A DNA stretch of 64,000 nt from Brevundimonas diminuta (GTDB taxonomy: Bacteria > Pseudomonadota > Alphaproteobacteria > Caulobacterales > Caulobacteraceae), in assembly GCF_022654015.1 (NCBI RefSeq), contig NZ_CP073063.1:1550001-1614000 (forward strand), given 5' to 3'. The translations under genes were made by a program, and so were the position numbers. Shown piece after piece: positions 42,793 through 52,610 of this stretch. The stretch's first letter is position 1, and each line of letters begins with the position of its first letter. The notes beneath the pieces were generated by a model, which worked only from the letters and a program-made list of their open reading frames with translations, had not been told where the DNA came from and ran no database searches.

Positions 42793-45700
42793 TTATTGGC
42801 CGGGCTGGAAGTTCATGATGGCGGACATGTCGCCTTGGCTGACGCCGTAGCGTCGGGCGTTGGCTTGGGTCTGCCAGTTATTCCAGCCCTCTTGAGCAGC
42901 CCGCTCGTTGGCTTTTGCCCCGCCTGTTCGGTTCACCATTTCCCGCAGTTCGGGAACGGCGCCGTTGCGGATCGAGGCGTTTGCCAAGCGGCGATATTGC
43001 GAGACCGTTTCCTTGATGCTGGCGGCTCGTTGCGGATCGCCCATGAGGGCGTATTCGCGTGACTGGATCAGCGATCCCAAAGCCTCGTGCATGTTCTGGC
43101 CGGTGTAGGGATGGCGATAGCCTTGGCCCTGATATTCCAGAACCGAGGCGTGTTCGCGCTTCGTGATCTTCTGCTCGTTGAACCGCTCCGGTGGGCGTTG
43201 CGCCATTCGGAGTTCCGGGTCGGCAGTCGAGAGAGCCGAGACCTCGCGGCGCACGATGTCGTCAACGGTTTGGCTGACGCGCGTCGGCTGGACCAATCCC
43301 TCGAACAGGCCGTCGTCCTTATCCTTGCGGATGACGGGGAGACCGAGCCAGTCACGACGCTCGGGCAGGGATTGCGAGAGGGTCGGGATATTGGCCGCGA
43401 GATGTTCGAGCAGACCGCTCGCCTCGCGCATCACCGGGTCTTGGGTTTGGGCGAGGTTTCGGACGACAGCCGGGATAGCGGACGAGCCGATTTTCTTCAT
43501 GACTTCCTTGCCGAAGCGTTCGCCCCGGTCAGTGTCACCCGCCGTGAATGACGGGTCGATCATGTCCCAGAAATCACCAACGCCCTGCAATGCCGCCTTG
43601 TTGACGATGTTGTTCACGATGGCTGCGAGAACGCCGCCGCCGATGCCTTGCAGCATGTCGTCGTCGTTGATGTCGTGGTCCCTGAAGATGCGGCTCATGT
43701 CCGCGACGATGCCGAGCATTTCGGCCACCGGCGAGAGTTGCTGATACTGGAACCAGCGACCGCCGAGCCGGATCGAATACGACTTCACGCCGTCTTCTTC
43801 CTCCGCTGCTGATCGCTTGCCGACGAGATCGCCGTTCGCAAACAGGAGGCCCGCCGTCGCCATGAAGCCCATGCCGGTCACGAGGCGAGCCATTGCCAAG
43901 TCGGCTTCAGCCCCGCCGCGTTCAAGTGACTGATCCAGCCCACGAAGAGCGGCAGTGTAGTTCTTGAACTTCGTCCGGTTCTCGCCGAGGGCGGCGAACA
44001 GGATCGGGTTGCGGTCGAACATGCCAGCCCGAACAAGATTGATCGGGGTTCGCAGGAACGGGACAAACAAAGCTCGGAACAGACGGTGTTGGCCCAAAGC
44101 CTGTTCCCACTTTTTGAGGGTGGGGCCGCTGTTCTGGAAGGTCATCAGTCGGGCGTAGTCGTCGGCCATCGCATGGAGATCGACAGCCGCCAGCACATCG
44201 GCCGCTTGGTAGAGGGTCTGATCCTTGCCGTAGTTTTTGGCCGGATCGTAGGTCTCGCCAGACAGTTCGAAGACCGACTTGGCGCGGTAGATCGCAGCCG
44301 ACGACGGGCGGTTGGCAACTGCGTCCATGACGCGGCTGAACTCCTTGGCCTGATCGGCGCCCTTGAGGCGAGCCGAGCGATACGAAGCCTCACGCACCGA
44401 TAGAGCGTTCAACTGCATCTTGTAGGTCATCGCCTTGGCGAACTCGTCCATCGCGATAGACGGGCGGTGGCCCAGCGTTCGGATGGTCGAGAAGATCGCG
44501 GCGCCCGCCATGTCAGGGATCGACTGGACAGGGTTCTGTTTCCAGCGCGCCTTTCGTTGGGGGTTGATGAGGAACGGCTGATTGAAGGCCGCATCGCCGA
44601 GCGACGATGCACCGTCTCGAACAGGAGCCGCCGTCTTGAAGGCTTGGAAGCCCGCACGGCTGGCGTCGGCGAAGGATTGGTAGATGCCCGCCACATAGGC
44701 GTTGGCCTCGCGGAAGGTGACGCCCTCGACCGAAGCCTTCGAACCGGAGAAGGCCCGGCGCAGAGGTGTCGTCACACCGGCGGCGACGTAGCGTTCGCCG
44801 ACCGATAGCCCGGCGTGAAGCACCGAACCCACGGCGTTGCGGACGGCAGTCGCGGGCGTCGTGAGGTAGCCCATGACGACGTAATATGAGAGGTAATCCT
44901 CCCAGCCCATCGCCCGCATCTTGCGAACTTCGTCCTTGAAGCCTTTGGCCCCGCCGGTCTTGTTCGCCTTCATCAGCGCGTCCAGCGCATCGCCCATTTC
45001 ATCGCCCTTCATCCCGCCGCCCATGGCGTCGGACAGGTCGTTGATGGACTGCTGAAGGTCGTTGAAGGTTCGCGCGCGGTGCTTGGTCGCCTTCATGATG
45101 TTCAGCGCACGAGCCACTTCCGACTTCGCGCCGCCCGCCATCGCGTCGAACATCTGTGTCGCCTGTAGGTGGGCGGCCAGATCGGACACGTCGTTCGCGG
45201 TCGCCTTGCCGTTGGCCATCTTGGCGCGGACATCGGCGACCTTCGTCACGAGGTGATCGACGTGCTGCATAGCGAGCGTTTCGAGCGCATGGATTTTGGA
45301 CGAGACGCCGAACTCTGACGTGATGTCGGCGTGAGCCTTCACGACATCGGAGGTCGTCAGACCGAAGGTCTGCTGGCGATCCTGAACCGACTTCCACGAC
45401 TTCGGCGCGTCACCGGCCGCGTCGTAGAGGGGCTTGAAGATTTGCCCCATGACGTTCGCCAGTTCTTCGAAGCTGTCCGGGTCATTCACCAACTCGTCGA
45501 AGTCGAACACGTCGGCGTTCCAGTGGCTGGGGCCGTCCGCGATCTCGTCGCCCTGCTTGCCGAGCCAGCGGACAAAGGCGTCCACCTGCTCGGGTTTGAC
45601 GAACTTTTTCAGACTGTCGAGGTGAGCCATCGCCGCTTTGGCGCGCTCCGGCGAACCGGCCAGTCCCCAATCGACGCCGTTCCAGCGTTCGTCTGCCTTG

Positions 45701-46722
45701 GTCTTGGCGTCGGCTCCAGCGGTTCGGGCATCGGCTTCAAGGTCTTCGAACGACGGACCCTTGGCGCGAGGCTCTTCGACACGCATCGGCAGTGCCGACA
45801 CCGGCCCCTTCTGCACCGGGCGGATGGTCATGTCGTCGAGGGACAACATCGGCAGGTTTACGCTGTCAGAAAGGTCGAGTTCATCGCGCATCGCTTGGTC
45901 GAGTTCGACCATGGAAGGGCGAGGCTCATTGTTGCGGATGCGGCGGATCAACGATCCGGCGCCTTCAAAGGCGCCTGTGAAAGCCGCGCCCGCGCCAGCA
46001 CTCGCGAGGGTGCGGAGGCCGCTGTAGTTATCTTGGACGCCAGCCGACAGGGCGTCGGTCTGCGATAGGACATCCGTCGCTCCGGCGACCAGACCTTGAA
46101 CGCCTACCTTCATCCAGAGCGAAGAGCCGCCGGTAATGTATGACGTTGGATCGACGGCCGAGCCACCGAGAACGCCGAGTAGTGCGGCGCCGCCATGCAG
46201 ACCTTTGCCGACCAAGCCGCCTTCAGCTTCCCAGAAGGGATCGGCGGCAGACTCTTGTGCGAACTCCTGACGGCGTTGACGCTCGTTGGAGATCGCAGTG
46301 TCGGCGGCACGGCGGGTGTCTCGGGTCTTGTCCGCCATGTCGGTCAGGACGCCGACCGAGTTATAGAGTCTTGAGACGAGGCGGATTGGGTTCAGGGTTT
46401 GGCGACCTGCGATGTCGGTAGCCGCTCGCGTGTCGCCCCGTTGCGAAGCGTCGATGTAATCGGCGGTGTCGTCGAGACCCGCTCGCCAACCTTCGGCGAT
46501 GAAGTTGGTATTCCATGTGTCCGAGAACACGTCGCCAAGACGTTCGCCCAGCGAGCGTTTGTCCTTGGGCGCGGACAGCGAGACCGCCGCCGAGCGACGG
46601 TCCCGTTGTTGTTCTTGAGCTTGCCCGTAATGGCGGGCCATTTCACGTTCGATGACGCTGTGCGGGGTGTTGTCAGGGAAAGTGATGACAGCCCCATCAG
46701 GGCCTCTAACAGTGATGCTCAT
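42793..46722 (-). CDS. Internal virion protein, gp16-like
   Basis: A 1309-residue ejection protein, nearly the length of T7 gp16 (1318). It begins MSITVRGPDGAVITFPDNTPHSVIEREMARHYGQ, a module found at the start of several large podovirus internal proteins, then has long helical stretches with hydrophobic segments (ALLGVLGGSAVD; AGAGAAFTGAFEGAGSLI). T7 gp16 carries an N-terminal transglycosylase; no clear catalytic motif was seen here. It forms the inner core and translocates genome through the envelope. Confidence 0.85.
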   Translation of the reverse strand: MSITVRGPDGAVITFPDNTPHSVIEREMARHYGQAQEQQRDRRSAAVSLSAPKDKRSLGERLGDVFSDTWNTNFIAEGWRAGLDDTADYIDASQRGDTRAATDIAGRQTLNPIRLVSRLYNSVGVLTDMADKTRDTRRAADTAISNERQRRQEFAQESAADPFWEAEGGLVGKGLHGGAALLGVLGGSAVDPTSYITGGSSLWMKVGVQGLVAGATDVLSQTDALSAGVQDNYSGLRTLASAGAGAAFTGAFEGAGSLIRRIRNNEPRPSMVELDQAMRDELDLSDSVNLPMLSLDDMTIRPVQKGPVSALPMRVEEPRAKGPSFEDLEADARTAGADAKTKADERWNGVDWGLAGSPERAKAAMAHLDSLKKFVKPEQVDAFVRWLGKQGDEIADGPSHWNADVFDFDELVNDPDSFEELANVMGQIFKPLYDAAGDAPKSWKSVQDRQQTFGLTTSDVVKAHADITSEFGVSSKIHALETLAMQHVDHLVTKVADVRAKMANGKATANDVSDLAAHLQATQMFDAMAGGAKSEVARALNIMKATKHRARTFNDLQQSINDLSDAMGGGMKGDEMGDALDALMKANKTGGAKGFKDEVRKMRAMGWEDYLSYYVVMGYLTTPATAVRNAVGSVLHAGLSVGERYVAAGVTTPLRRAFSGSKASVEGVTFREANAYVAGIYQSFADASRAGFQAFKTAAPVRDGASSLGDAAFNQPFLINPQRKARWKQNPVQSIPDMAGAAIFSTIRTLGHRPSIAMDEFAKAMTYKMQLNALSVREASYRSARLKGADQAKEFSRVMDAVANRPSSAAIYRAKSVFELSGETYDPAKNYGKDQTLYQAADVLAAVDLHAMADDYARLMTFQNSGPTLKKWEQALGQHRLFRALFVPFLRTPINLVRAGMFDRNPILFAALGENRTKFKNYTAALRGLDQSLERGGAEADLAMARLVTGMGFMATAGLLFANGDLVGKRSAAEEEDGVKSYSIRLGGRWFQYQQLSPVAEMLGIVADMSRIFRDHDINDDDMLQGIGGGVLAAIVNNIVNKAALQGVGDFWDMIDPSFTAGDTDRGERFGKEVMKKIGSSAIPAVVRNLAQTQDPVMREASGLLEHLAANIPTLSQSLPERRDWLGLPVIRKDKDDGLFEGLVQPTRVSQTVDDIVRREVSALSTADPELRMAQRPPERFNEQKITKREHASVLEYQGQGYRHPYTGQNMHEALGSLIQSREYALMGDPQRAASIKETVSQYRRLANASIRNGAVPELREMVNRTGGAKANERAAQEGWNNWQTQANARRYGVSQGDMSAIMNFQPGQ

Positions 46723-46731
46723 TCAGTCCTT

Positions 46732-48942
46732 TCATCGGGCCGGGACGAGTCCTTGGCCGGGGATGTATTGAAGTTGTGCGGGGGCTTGCGTGGTTGTCCC
46801 GGTCTGGCCGGGGACGCGCGCATTGCCCGTTCCACCCGGAGGTGGAACCGCAGCGATAGTGGTTGTGCCGCCGCCATTTCGGAGGAAGCCGCCATAGTTT
46901 CGGACGATGGCGTCAGCGGCTTGCATGGGGTCTTCCCCATTGGCGAGACGGCGTTCGAACTCATTTTCCCCTTGGATCACGAGCCGCAGCATGTGCGGTG
47001 GAACGGCGCCGCCGACGCCTTGCGTCACCATGGATCGCAGAGACCCAGAGACGTAGCCACGGGCGTTGCCGACGATCTGCTGTTGGGCCGGATCGCGACC
47101 AGCATCGCCGCGTGAACCGCTGGCCGCACGGGTGCGAACCTCGATGTAGGCGCGGGTAGCGGCGCGGCCAGTTCCGAAACGACCGGCGCGATAGTCGCGG
47201 TCGGCTTGTTCTGTGATCGACGCATAGTTCGGGTTGTTCGCAGCAAAGCGTTCGCCGTAGCGCAGCACCAAATCATCGTCGGCTTCACCGTCGAGCGTGG
47301 TGTCGCGAAGCGAGCGGAAGGCGTTGTTCATGGTCATGCCTTCACCGGGTTCCAGCACGTTCGAGCGGACGTTCTGTTCGATGGCGTCCGACACGTCTTC
47401 GCCACGGCTGGCGCGGGACCACAGGTCCATCGTCAGTTCGTCCTTGGTCGCCTGACGCGCCTGTTCGGTCTTACGTTCGGTGTCGCCCTCGATGCTGTCG
47501 ATAGCGTTGAGGATGCGGACCTGTTGTGCCGGGTTCAGAAGCGAGCGGCCGGGCAGTCGCGGACGACGAGCCGGTTCGACTTCCGCCGATGCTGTCTCGA
47601 CAGTTTCAGCCGGAGCCGCAGCCATCGCTTGGGTCTCGGAGCCGACCATTGAGCGCGGGTCTTTCCTCTCGCCTTTGGCGTCGCGGTAGGTCCAGTGCAG
47701 GTGCGGGCCGGTGCTGTTGCCGCTGTTGCCAGATGCGGCCACCTGCTGACCTTGGGTCACGGTGTCGCCCGGTTCGACCGAGATGTTGTCGAGGTGTGCG
47801 AAGCCGGTCGTTGAACCGTCTGCATGTCGGATGATGAGGGTTTTGCCGCCCCGTCCCCGAACGCCAGCGACTTCGACGACGCCATCGGCCGGAGCCGAGA
47901 CAGGCGTCCCGACCGGCACTGCGATGTCGATGCCGCCGTGGTTGGTTGAGGCGCCGGGTAGCGGTGCGCGACGTGCGCCCATGCCGGAGGTCACGCGACC
48001 CATGTCAGCCAAAGGGGCTGCATAGGTTTGACGGGCGGGAGCCGGAGCCGCAGCCGGAGCAGCGGGCGTCGGCGTTTCCACCGGAGGGAGCGGCTGACCT
48101 TCAATCGTAGTGTTGAAGGCGACCACATCCGGGTCGTTCGGATCGCGAGCGTCCAAGAGGTTTTGCAGGACGGTCGTGTCGCCCGTCTCTTGAGCGTAAG
48201 CGACGACGCCGTTCACCAGTGCCTCTTGCACTGCGTCGCCGTTCAGACCCGCTTCGGTCAGACGGTTGCGCTCGGCCGCGAGGTCGAAACCTTCGCCACG
48301 CTGTAGACCGGAAACCGCATTGCCGACCGTGAGGTCCAGCAGTTCCTTGTCAGTCTTCTCTTTCATCATCGCGTTAGCGCGGGTGTCGAGATCGCCGGTC
48401 CATCGGATCAAACGTCCCGCCACCTGACGCTGAACATCGGGCTGGGTGAAGAGGTCGCCAGATTCGGCGATGAACTCGCGGTTCCGCTCCATCATGAATT
48501 CGTCGATGTCGTCGGGTGTTGCCCCGCTGTTGATGCGGCGTTCGACTTCCTGTGCGGTCTCGGTCTCAAACTTGGTTTGGCGAGCCGCTGCTGTGGTCGA
48601 GTGATAGGCGCGCTCATAGGCGACCGACTGCGCCATGGCTGGGTCCATGACACCGCCCGATGCGGCGTCGGTCTGGCCCTGTGCGAAGTCGTCTTCTGCC
48701 TGAACGCGGCGTTCGGCGATGTCGTTTTCGTAGAAGGCTGCTGCGTTCTGTCGAGCGAGGCCGAAGAAATCGCGGAGGGCGTCTGCCTGACCGCCGTCGC
48801 CACGGAAGGCGGAACGAAGATCGGTGGTGACGCGCACGTCTGCGGAACGGGTCTCGCGGTTTACCGGGAGGATGGCGTCACGGTTGTTCGTGATGCGGTC
48901 CTGTGCGGTGCGGCGGATGCTGTTGCGGGAAAGATCAGCCAT
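46732..48942 (-). CDS. Internal virion protein gp15-like, with embedded M23 peptidase
   Basis: A 736-residue protein in the gp15 position and of gp15 length (747). Unlike T7 gp15, the middle (about residues 310-430) contains a LytM/M23 metallopeptidase: GRVTSGMGARRAP, NHGGIDIAV, then the GPHLHWTYRD zinc motif. The N- and C-terminal parts are helical, as in ejection proteins. The peptidase should open peptidoglycan at entry, taking over the task that gp16's transglycosylase does in T7. No separate endolysin gene is seen in the element. Confidence 0.85.
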   Translation of the reverse strand: MADLSRNSIRRTAQDRITNNRDAILPVNRETRSADVRVTTDLRSAFRGDGGQADALRDFFGLARQNAAAFYENDIAERRVQAEDDFAQGQTDAASGGVMDPAMAQSVAYERAYHSTTAAARQTKFETETAQEVERRINSGATPDDIDEFMMERNREFIAESGDLFTQPDVQRQVAGRLIRWTGDLDTRANAMMKEKTDKELLDLTVGNAVSGLQRGEGFDLAAERNRLTEAGLNGDAVQEALVNGVVAYAQETGDTTVLQNLLDARDPNDPDVVAFNTTIEGQPLPPVETPTPAAPAAAPAPARQTYAAPLADMGRVTSGMGARRAPLPGASTNHGGIDIAVPVGTPVSAPADGVVEVAGVRGRGGKTLIIRHADGSTTGFAHLDNISVEPGDTVTQGQQVAASGNSGNSTGPHLHWTYRDAKGERKDPRSMVGSETQAMAAAPAETVETASAEVEPARRPRLPGRSLLNPAQQVRILNAIDSIEGDTERKTEQARQATKDELTMDLWSRASRGEDVSDAIEQNVRSNVLEPGEGMTMNNAFRSLRDTTLDGEADDDLVLRYGERFAANNPNYASITEQADRDYRAGRFGTGRAATRAYIEVRTRAASGSRGDAGRDPAQQQIVGNARGYVSGSLRSMVTQGVGGAVPPHMLRLVIQGENEFERRLANGEDPMQAADAIVRNYGGFLRNGGGTTTIAAVPPPGGTGNARVPGQTGTTTQAPAQLQYIPGQGLVPAR

Positions 48943-49426
48943 TCAGAGACGGACCTTTCGAAGCCGCGTCTTGAGACAGCTTGATACCCTTGCCTTGGTA
49001 GTAGCCGCCGACGCCAGCTTGGGCGATGCGGAGTCCAGCACCGAGAATGGTGGGGCGAGAAATGCGGGAATACATGGAGTTCGCTTCGGCTGCGGCCGCT
49101 TTCTGCTGATTGTCAGCATTGAGGTTGGTTCGCTCGGCGGCGAGCGCGTTTTGCATGACGGAATCGTTCAGAAGATCGGTCACGCTTCCGCTGATATTTA
49201 GCCCCGCCTGACCGGCGGCGACCTTGATGCGGGCCTGTTCGCGACGGGCCTGACGTTGGCGGTCGTTGAGTTCGGCGACCTGCTGCGTGGCGATTTGCTG
49301 CTGTTGTTGTGCAAGCTGCTGGTCGATGGAGCGGGTCTGGGTCTTGGCGGCCTGAATCTCGCCGATGACTTGAGTGGCGGTGGAGACGACGGCGAGGGTC
49401 GTCATGACCGTGATCGGATCACAGAT
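48935..49426 (-). CDS. Internal virion protein gp14-like, apparent AUC start
   Basis: A 163-residue protein. Reading from ATC at 49426 gives xCDPITVMTTLAVVSTATQVIGEI; many podovirus gp14-like proteins begin MCDP. A strong GGGAGGG site lies nine bases before the ATC, whereas the first ATG (49405) is 30 bases from it. The remainder is helical and Gln-rich (QQLAQQQQQIATQQ) with a C-terminal AGLRIAQAGVGGYYQGKG. It forms part of the inner core. It overlaps gp15-like by eight bases and gp13-like by eight bases. Confidence 0.8.
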   Translation of the reverse strand: MCDPITVMTTLAVVSTATQVIGEIQAAKTQTRSIDQQLAQQQQQIATQQVAELNDRQRQARREQARIKVAAGQAGLNISGSVTDLLNDSVMQNALAAERTNLNADNQQKAAAAEANSMYSRISRPTILGAGLRIAQAGVGGYYQGKGIKLSQDAASKGPSLNG

Positions 49427-49922
49427 GGGTTGGTCCCTCCCTTGTATGAGACATGAGGTAGAAGGGGCGGCGTTCGCGCCCGTGGGTGAGATCGACTTGT
49501 TCAATCTCGAACCCGGCCCAGAGCAGCCAGTGGATGGACTGGTGATTGCGGGCGTCGATGTAGTTGGAAAGGTGGGGCCAGAAGAGGTGCCAGCGATCCA
49601 CGAAGTTCGGGGTGGCCCGGCCAATGGCCAGCTTTGCTCGCGGCCTTTCCATGCCATTCGCGCCGATCATCCAGACGATCCCGCCGTCAGCCGCGCCAAA
49701 GACGCAGATGGCCTTGCCGCTATCGGTGATGATCCACCCGTCAACGGACTGCATGACGCTGACCGTGAGCAGATGCAGCGGGTCAGGGTCTCCCATCTTG
49801 AGCATGGGATTGGTGGCTTTCATCTCGTCCCAATCGCCGGGGCGAAGGTCGGCGCAGATGTCTTCCAGCCATGCGATGGTTTGCTCGGCCGATACGTCGG
49901 CGAGGTCGTGAAATTCGATCAT
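49419..49922 (-). CDS. Internal virion protein gp13-like (DUF2833 type)
   Basis: A 167-residue protein: MIEFHDLADVSAEQTIAWLEDIC, then a mixed alpha/beta body with GKAICVFGAADGGIVWMIGANGME and WLLWAGFEIEQVDL. The pattern fits the acetyltransferase-like fold of T7 gp13-type proteins, needed for morphogenesis. T7 gp13 has 138 residues. The ATG at 49922 is preferred to an upstream start that overlaps the divergent moron leader. Confidence 0.75.
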   Translation of the reverse strand: MIEFHDLADVSAEQTIAWLEDICADLRPGDWDEMKATNPMLKMGDPDPLHLLTVSVMQSVDGWIITDSGKAICVFGAADGGIVWMIGANGMERPRAKLAIGRATPNFVDRWHLFWPHLSNYIDARNHQSIHWLLWAGFEIEQVDLTHGRERRPFYLMSHTREGPTHL

Positions 49923-49975
49923 GAGTTGCTTGCTGCGCCCCCGTGATGGCATGAAACCGGAAACGGGAGGGGCTT

Positions 49976-50404
49976 ATGCGTTTGATGGTTTTGGTTGCCG
50001 CGCTGGCGGCGTTTGCTGGCCCAGCATTCGCGGGCGAGTGGCGCGAAATCGGCAATAGCGACGAATACATCCTCGGCGTTGACCAAAGCCAAATACGCCG
50101 CACCGGCAACTTGGCCACGGTTTGGGCGATCCAGTCTTCGCGGGAGGGCTACCGTGTGACCCGGATGGAAGTGGATTGTCGCAATGAAACGCTGACTTCG
50201 CTAACCTATACCGAGTTCAATAACGGCGGTGGCGTCGTGATGTCGGACCATCGTCGAGGAAGGACCGAGATCGTCTATCCCGACTCGACCGGAGCGACCC
50301 TCATGAAAGCGGGCTGCGAAGCCGATACCTTCTTTTCGTCGGCCCGCCACCAGACCCCAAGTGCCTTCCACCGCATGGCCGTGAGCCGTTTAAGCGCGGA
50401 GTGA
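49976..50404 (+). CDS. Secreted moron-like protein, surface-adhesin E type
   Basis: A 142-residue exported protein. The signal peptide MRLMVLVAALAAFAGPAFA precedes GEWREIGNSDEYILGVDQSQIRR, a pattern of the surface-adhesin E family (W-x-x-I, then DxxxIRR, later MEVDC and a final AGC). GGAGG is six bases before the ATG. It is on the plus strand within an otherwise minus-strand late operon, the hallmark of a moron expressed in the lysogen. It probably acts in the periplasm or on the cell surface and could change adhesion or block superinfection. Confidence 0.75.
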   Translation: MRLMVLVAALAAFAGPAFAGEWREIGNSDEYILGVDQSQIRRTGNLATVWAIQSSREGYRVTRMEVDCRNETLTSLTYTEFNNGGGVVMSDHRRGRTEIVYPDSTGATLMKAGCEADTFFSSARHQTPSAFHRMAVSRLSAE

Positions 50405-50428
50405 GTCTGACCCCGAAAGGTCAGACTC
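50403..50428. terminator. Shared hairpin spanning both convergent stop codons
   Basis: GAGTCTGACC and GGTCAGACTC (10 bp, CCGAAA loop). The moron stop overlaps the left arm and the tail-tube stop lies in the right arm. No T-run follows on either strand. Confidence 0.6.
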
Positions 50429-52610
50429 GTGCGCGATTGTTGTAGGTCGCTTCCCACTCTGCGCTGATGAAGGTGGAGGCGAACGGCGTGTCGTTCTCGA
50501 TGCGGATGCGGGCCAATTGGTTCTGACCGAACACCATGAAGCGGTATCGGCCTGTCCCGTAGGTCGGCGTGTTCAGCTTGAAATGCCCGGCGCCGATGGT
50601 TCGCCCTGTCATGTCCGTCAGCTTGGTCGGCACGACTTCATCGACGGTATCGTCTGACCCATAGGGCGCGACGAGCGTTTTGAAATAGGCCGTGTCGGCA
50701 TAGTTCACCGTGAAGGACCGCATGACCTGTCGGCCCGTCGTGACGGCGACGCCATCGGATCGGCGGACGAACTGTTTCGAGAACTGGAAGGCGAAAGTGT
50801 AGCCCTCGCCCGCGAGGACGGGCGCGATGATCTCCGAACCCGGCACACTGACGATGTTGTCCGTGAGCCATTGGTAGGTCGAAGGGTCGATCAGCGTTTC
50901 GCGACGCCCGCCGAACCCTGCGGTGCGGACCATTTGGAAACGGTCTTTCGCGGGGCGGAACGGGAGCGTGAAGTAGGTCCGGTTCTCGGTCGTGTTGAAC
51001 TCGCCAGTGATGGCGGTTCGACGGTCGAGGTGGATTTGCGCGGAGGTCTCGGCCGGGATCGCGCCCGACTGAAGGTTGATCTTCTCAAGCCACAGGCCAT
51101 CGGCCCGCTGCATGACGAGGAACAGGACGCCCTTGAGGTAGGCCCCCGATACGATATTCGTCCCAGTCCCGAAGTCCCAGCGATGCCAAGCCGACTGCGC
51201 CTTCTCGTCCGATGAGTTCCAATAGAACTGGTAGACGAAAATGCTTTGAGCCGATCCATGCGTTAGAACGAACAATGAGTTCAGGTCGTCGGCTGCGATC
51301 AGACCATGCACACCGGCAGGGATGTAGGTCGGGCAGTGCGCTGTCACGTCGGCGGCCGAAGTCGCGTCAGTGCCAGACAGGCGGGTATATTCGCGGATGC
51401 TGGCGAAGCCGGAGCGTTCGACTGCGAAGTAGATTTCGGAGCCGAGAGCCGCGAGGCCAGCCGCCGTGTTGACGGTGTAGTTCGTGGTCGGGCGCATCGC
51501 GATTGAGGCGGTCGTCAAACCCATCTCGCCGTTGGTCAACGAGAACTGTGTTTGATCCGAAGTCAGGAAGATGCCGTCGTTGTGGGCCACGGCGTCGAAG
51601 AGCTTGGCCACCTTCGTCGAGGTCGCCCCGACTTCGATCCGGTCGGTGTCCAGATAGTCGAGTTGATCCATTCGCCAGAAGTTTCCGAACATGCCGGATT
51701 CCGACATGACCACGGCCTCGTCGAACAGGAACGACAGGCGGTTCTGATAGAAGAAAACCTTCTGGATCGTGCGGCCGATGAAGCCCGGCGTAGGGTTGGT
51801 CGCCTCGTCGCCGAGACGACGCGGCGCCCACGAGAAGGGAGCGAATGTGAACGTGCCGTCCGCTTCCGAGATCAGGGCGTGGGGCATGGTGCGGTAGTCG
51901 ATGGCGTTGACCAGACCCGGCATAACGCACTGTTTCCAGACGCCGCCGCTGCGGCGCAGATAGTAGCTGACGAAGCCGGAGCTTTCGTCGCCTTGGACGC
52001 GATAGATCGCGCCTTCCGGTGCAGTCTCGGGGAGCTTGTCGGAACGCTGAACCGTGCCAGTCAGAACGCCGCCAGACGGGTTAGGCTGATACTGGTAAGG
52101 GACGCCGGGTCCGAAATCGACGCCGTTCGAGTCCGTGCCGTAGTGGCGATTGACCCAGATTTGGTAGGCTTGATCGGGCTGTTGGTCGTCGCCAACCGCG
52201 CCCATGGCGCAGACCTTCTTGCGGTTCACGAGGAAGCTGTAGTCAGCCACGGTGAACATAGACAGGTCGCCCGCATAATCGGCGATCCCTTCCAGATAGC
52301 CCCAACCGCCGGGAGCGTTCACCTGACGCTCTTGGCCGGTCTGACTATCGAAGACACGGATGCGTTCGTCGGTGATCGTGACGACGTATTGCTCTTCGGT
52401 GTTGCGGTTGATGGTGTGAACGAAGACGTTGTTCGGCGCCGTCTCCATCAGCCGGGCGACACGCTCGGTCGGCGGACGTTTGCCGAGACCGTCAGCGATA
52501 GACGAGAAGCCGTTGAGTTGGCTTTCCAGTTGATCGGTCGAACGAACAAGGTCGGATTGCTGGGAGACGCCGCCGATGAGAGCCGGGATAGCCCCGGTCA
52601 TCAGGCTCAT
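50421..52610 (-). CDS. Tail tubular protein B/nozzle (gp12-like)
   Basis: A 729-residue tail nozzle protein (T7 gp12, 794). It starts MSLMTGAIPALIGGVSQQSDLVRSTDQLESQLNGF, with the gp12-typical GGVSQQ, followed by GLGKRPPTERVARL, HTINRNTEEQYVV and IRVFDSQTG. The remainder is beta-rich. It forms the tube tip through which DNA exits. It is translationally coupled to gp11-like (four-base overlap). Confidence 0.93.
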   Translation of the reverse strand: MSLMTGAIPALIGGVSQQSDLVRSTDQLESQLNGFSSIADGLGKRPPTERVARLMETAPNNVFVHTINRNTEEQYVVTITDERIRVFDSQTGQERQVNAPGGWGYLEGIADYAGDLSMFTVADYSFLVNRKKVCAMGAVGDDQQPDQAYQIWVNRHYGTDSNGVDFGPGVPYQYQPNPSGGVLTGTVQRSDKLPETAPEGAIYRVQGDESSGFVSYYLRRSGGVWKQCVMPGLVNAIDYRTMPHALISEADGTFTFAPFSWAPRRLGDEATNPTPGFIGRTIQKVFFYQNRLSFLFDEAVVMSESGMFGNFWRMDQLDYLDTDRIEVGATSTKVAKLFDAVAHNDGIFLTSDQTQFSLTNGEMGLTTASIAMRPTTNYTVNTAAGLAALGSEIYFAVERSGFASIREYTRLSGTDATSAADVTAHCPTYIPAGVHGLIAADDLNSLFVLTHGSAQSIFVYQFYWNSSDEKAQSAWHRWDFGTGTNIVSGAYLKGVLFLVMQRADGLWLEKINLQSGAIPAETSAQIHLDRRTAITGEFNTTENRTYFTLPFRPAKDRFQMVRTAGFGGRRETLIDPSTYQWLTDNIVSVPGSEIIAPVLAGEGYTFAFQFSKQFVRRSDGVAVTTGRQVMRSFTVNYADTAYFKTLVAPYGSDDTVDEVVPTKLTDMTGRTIGAGHFKLNTPTYGTGRYRFMVFGQNQLARIRIENDTPFASTFISAEWEATYNNRARV

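Noticed and set aside
49434..49452. Further copy of TGTCTCAT (reverse strand) inside the phage, as a third attachment site
   Set aside because: It lies inside the coding sequence of the gp13-like gene (MSHTREG) and has no junction features.
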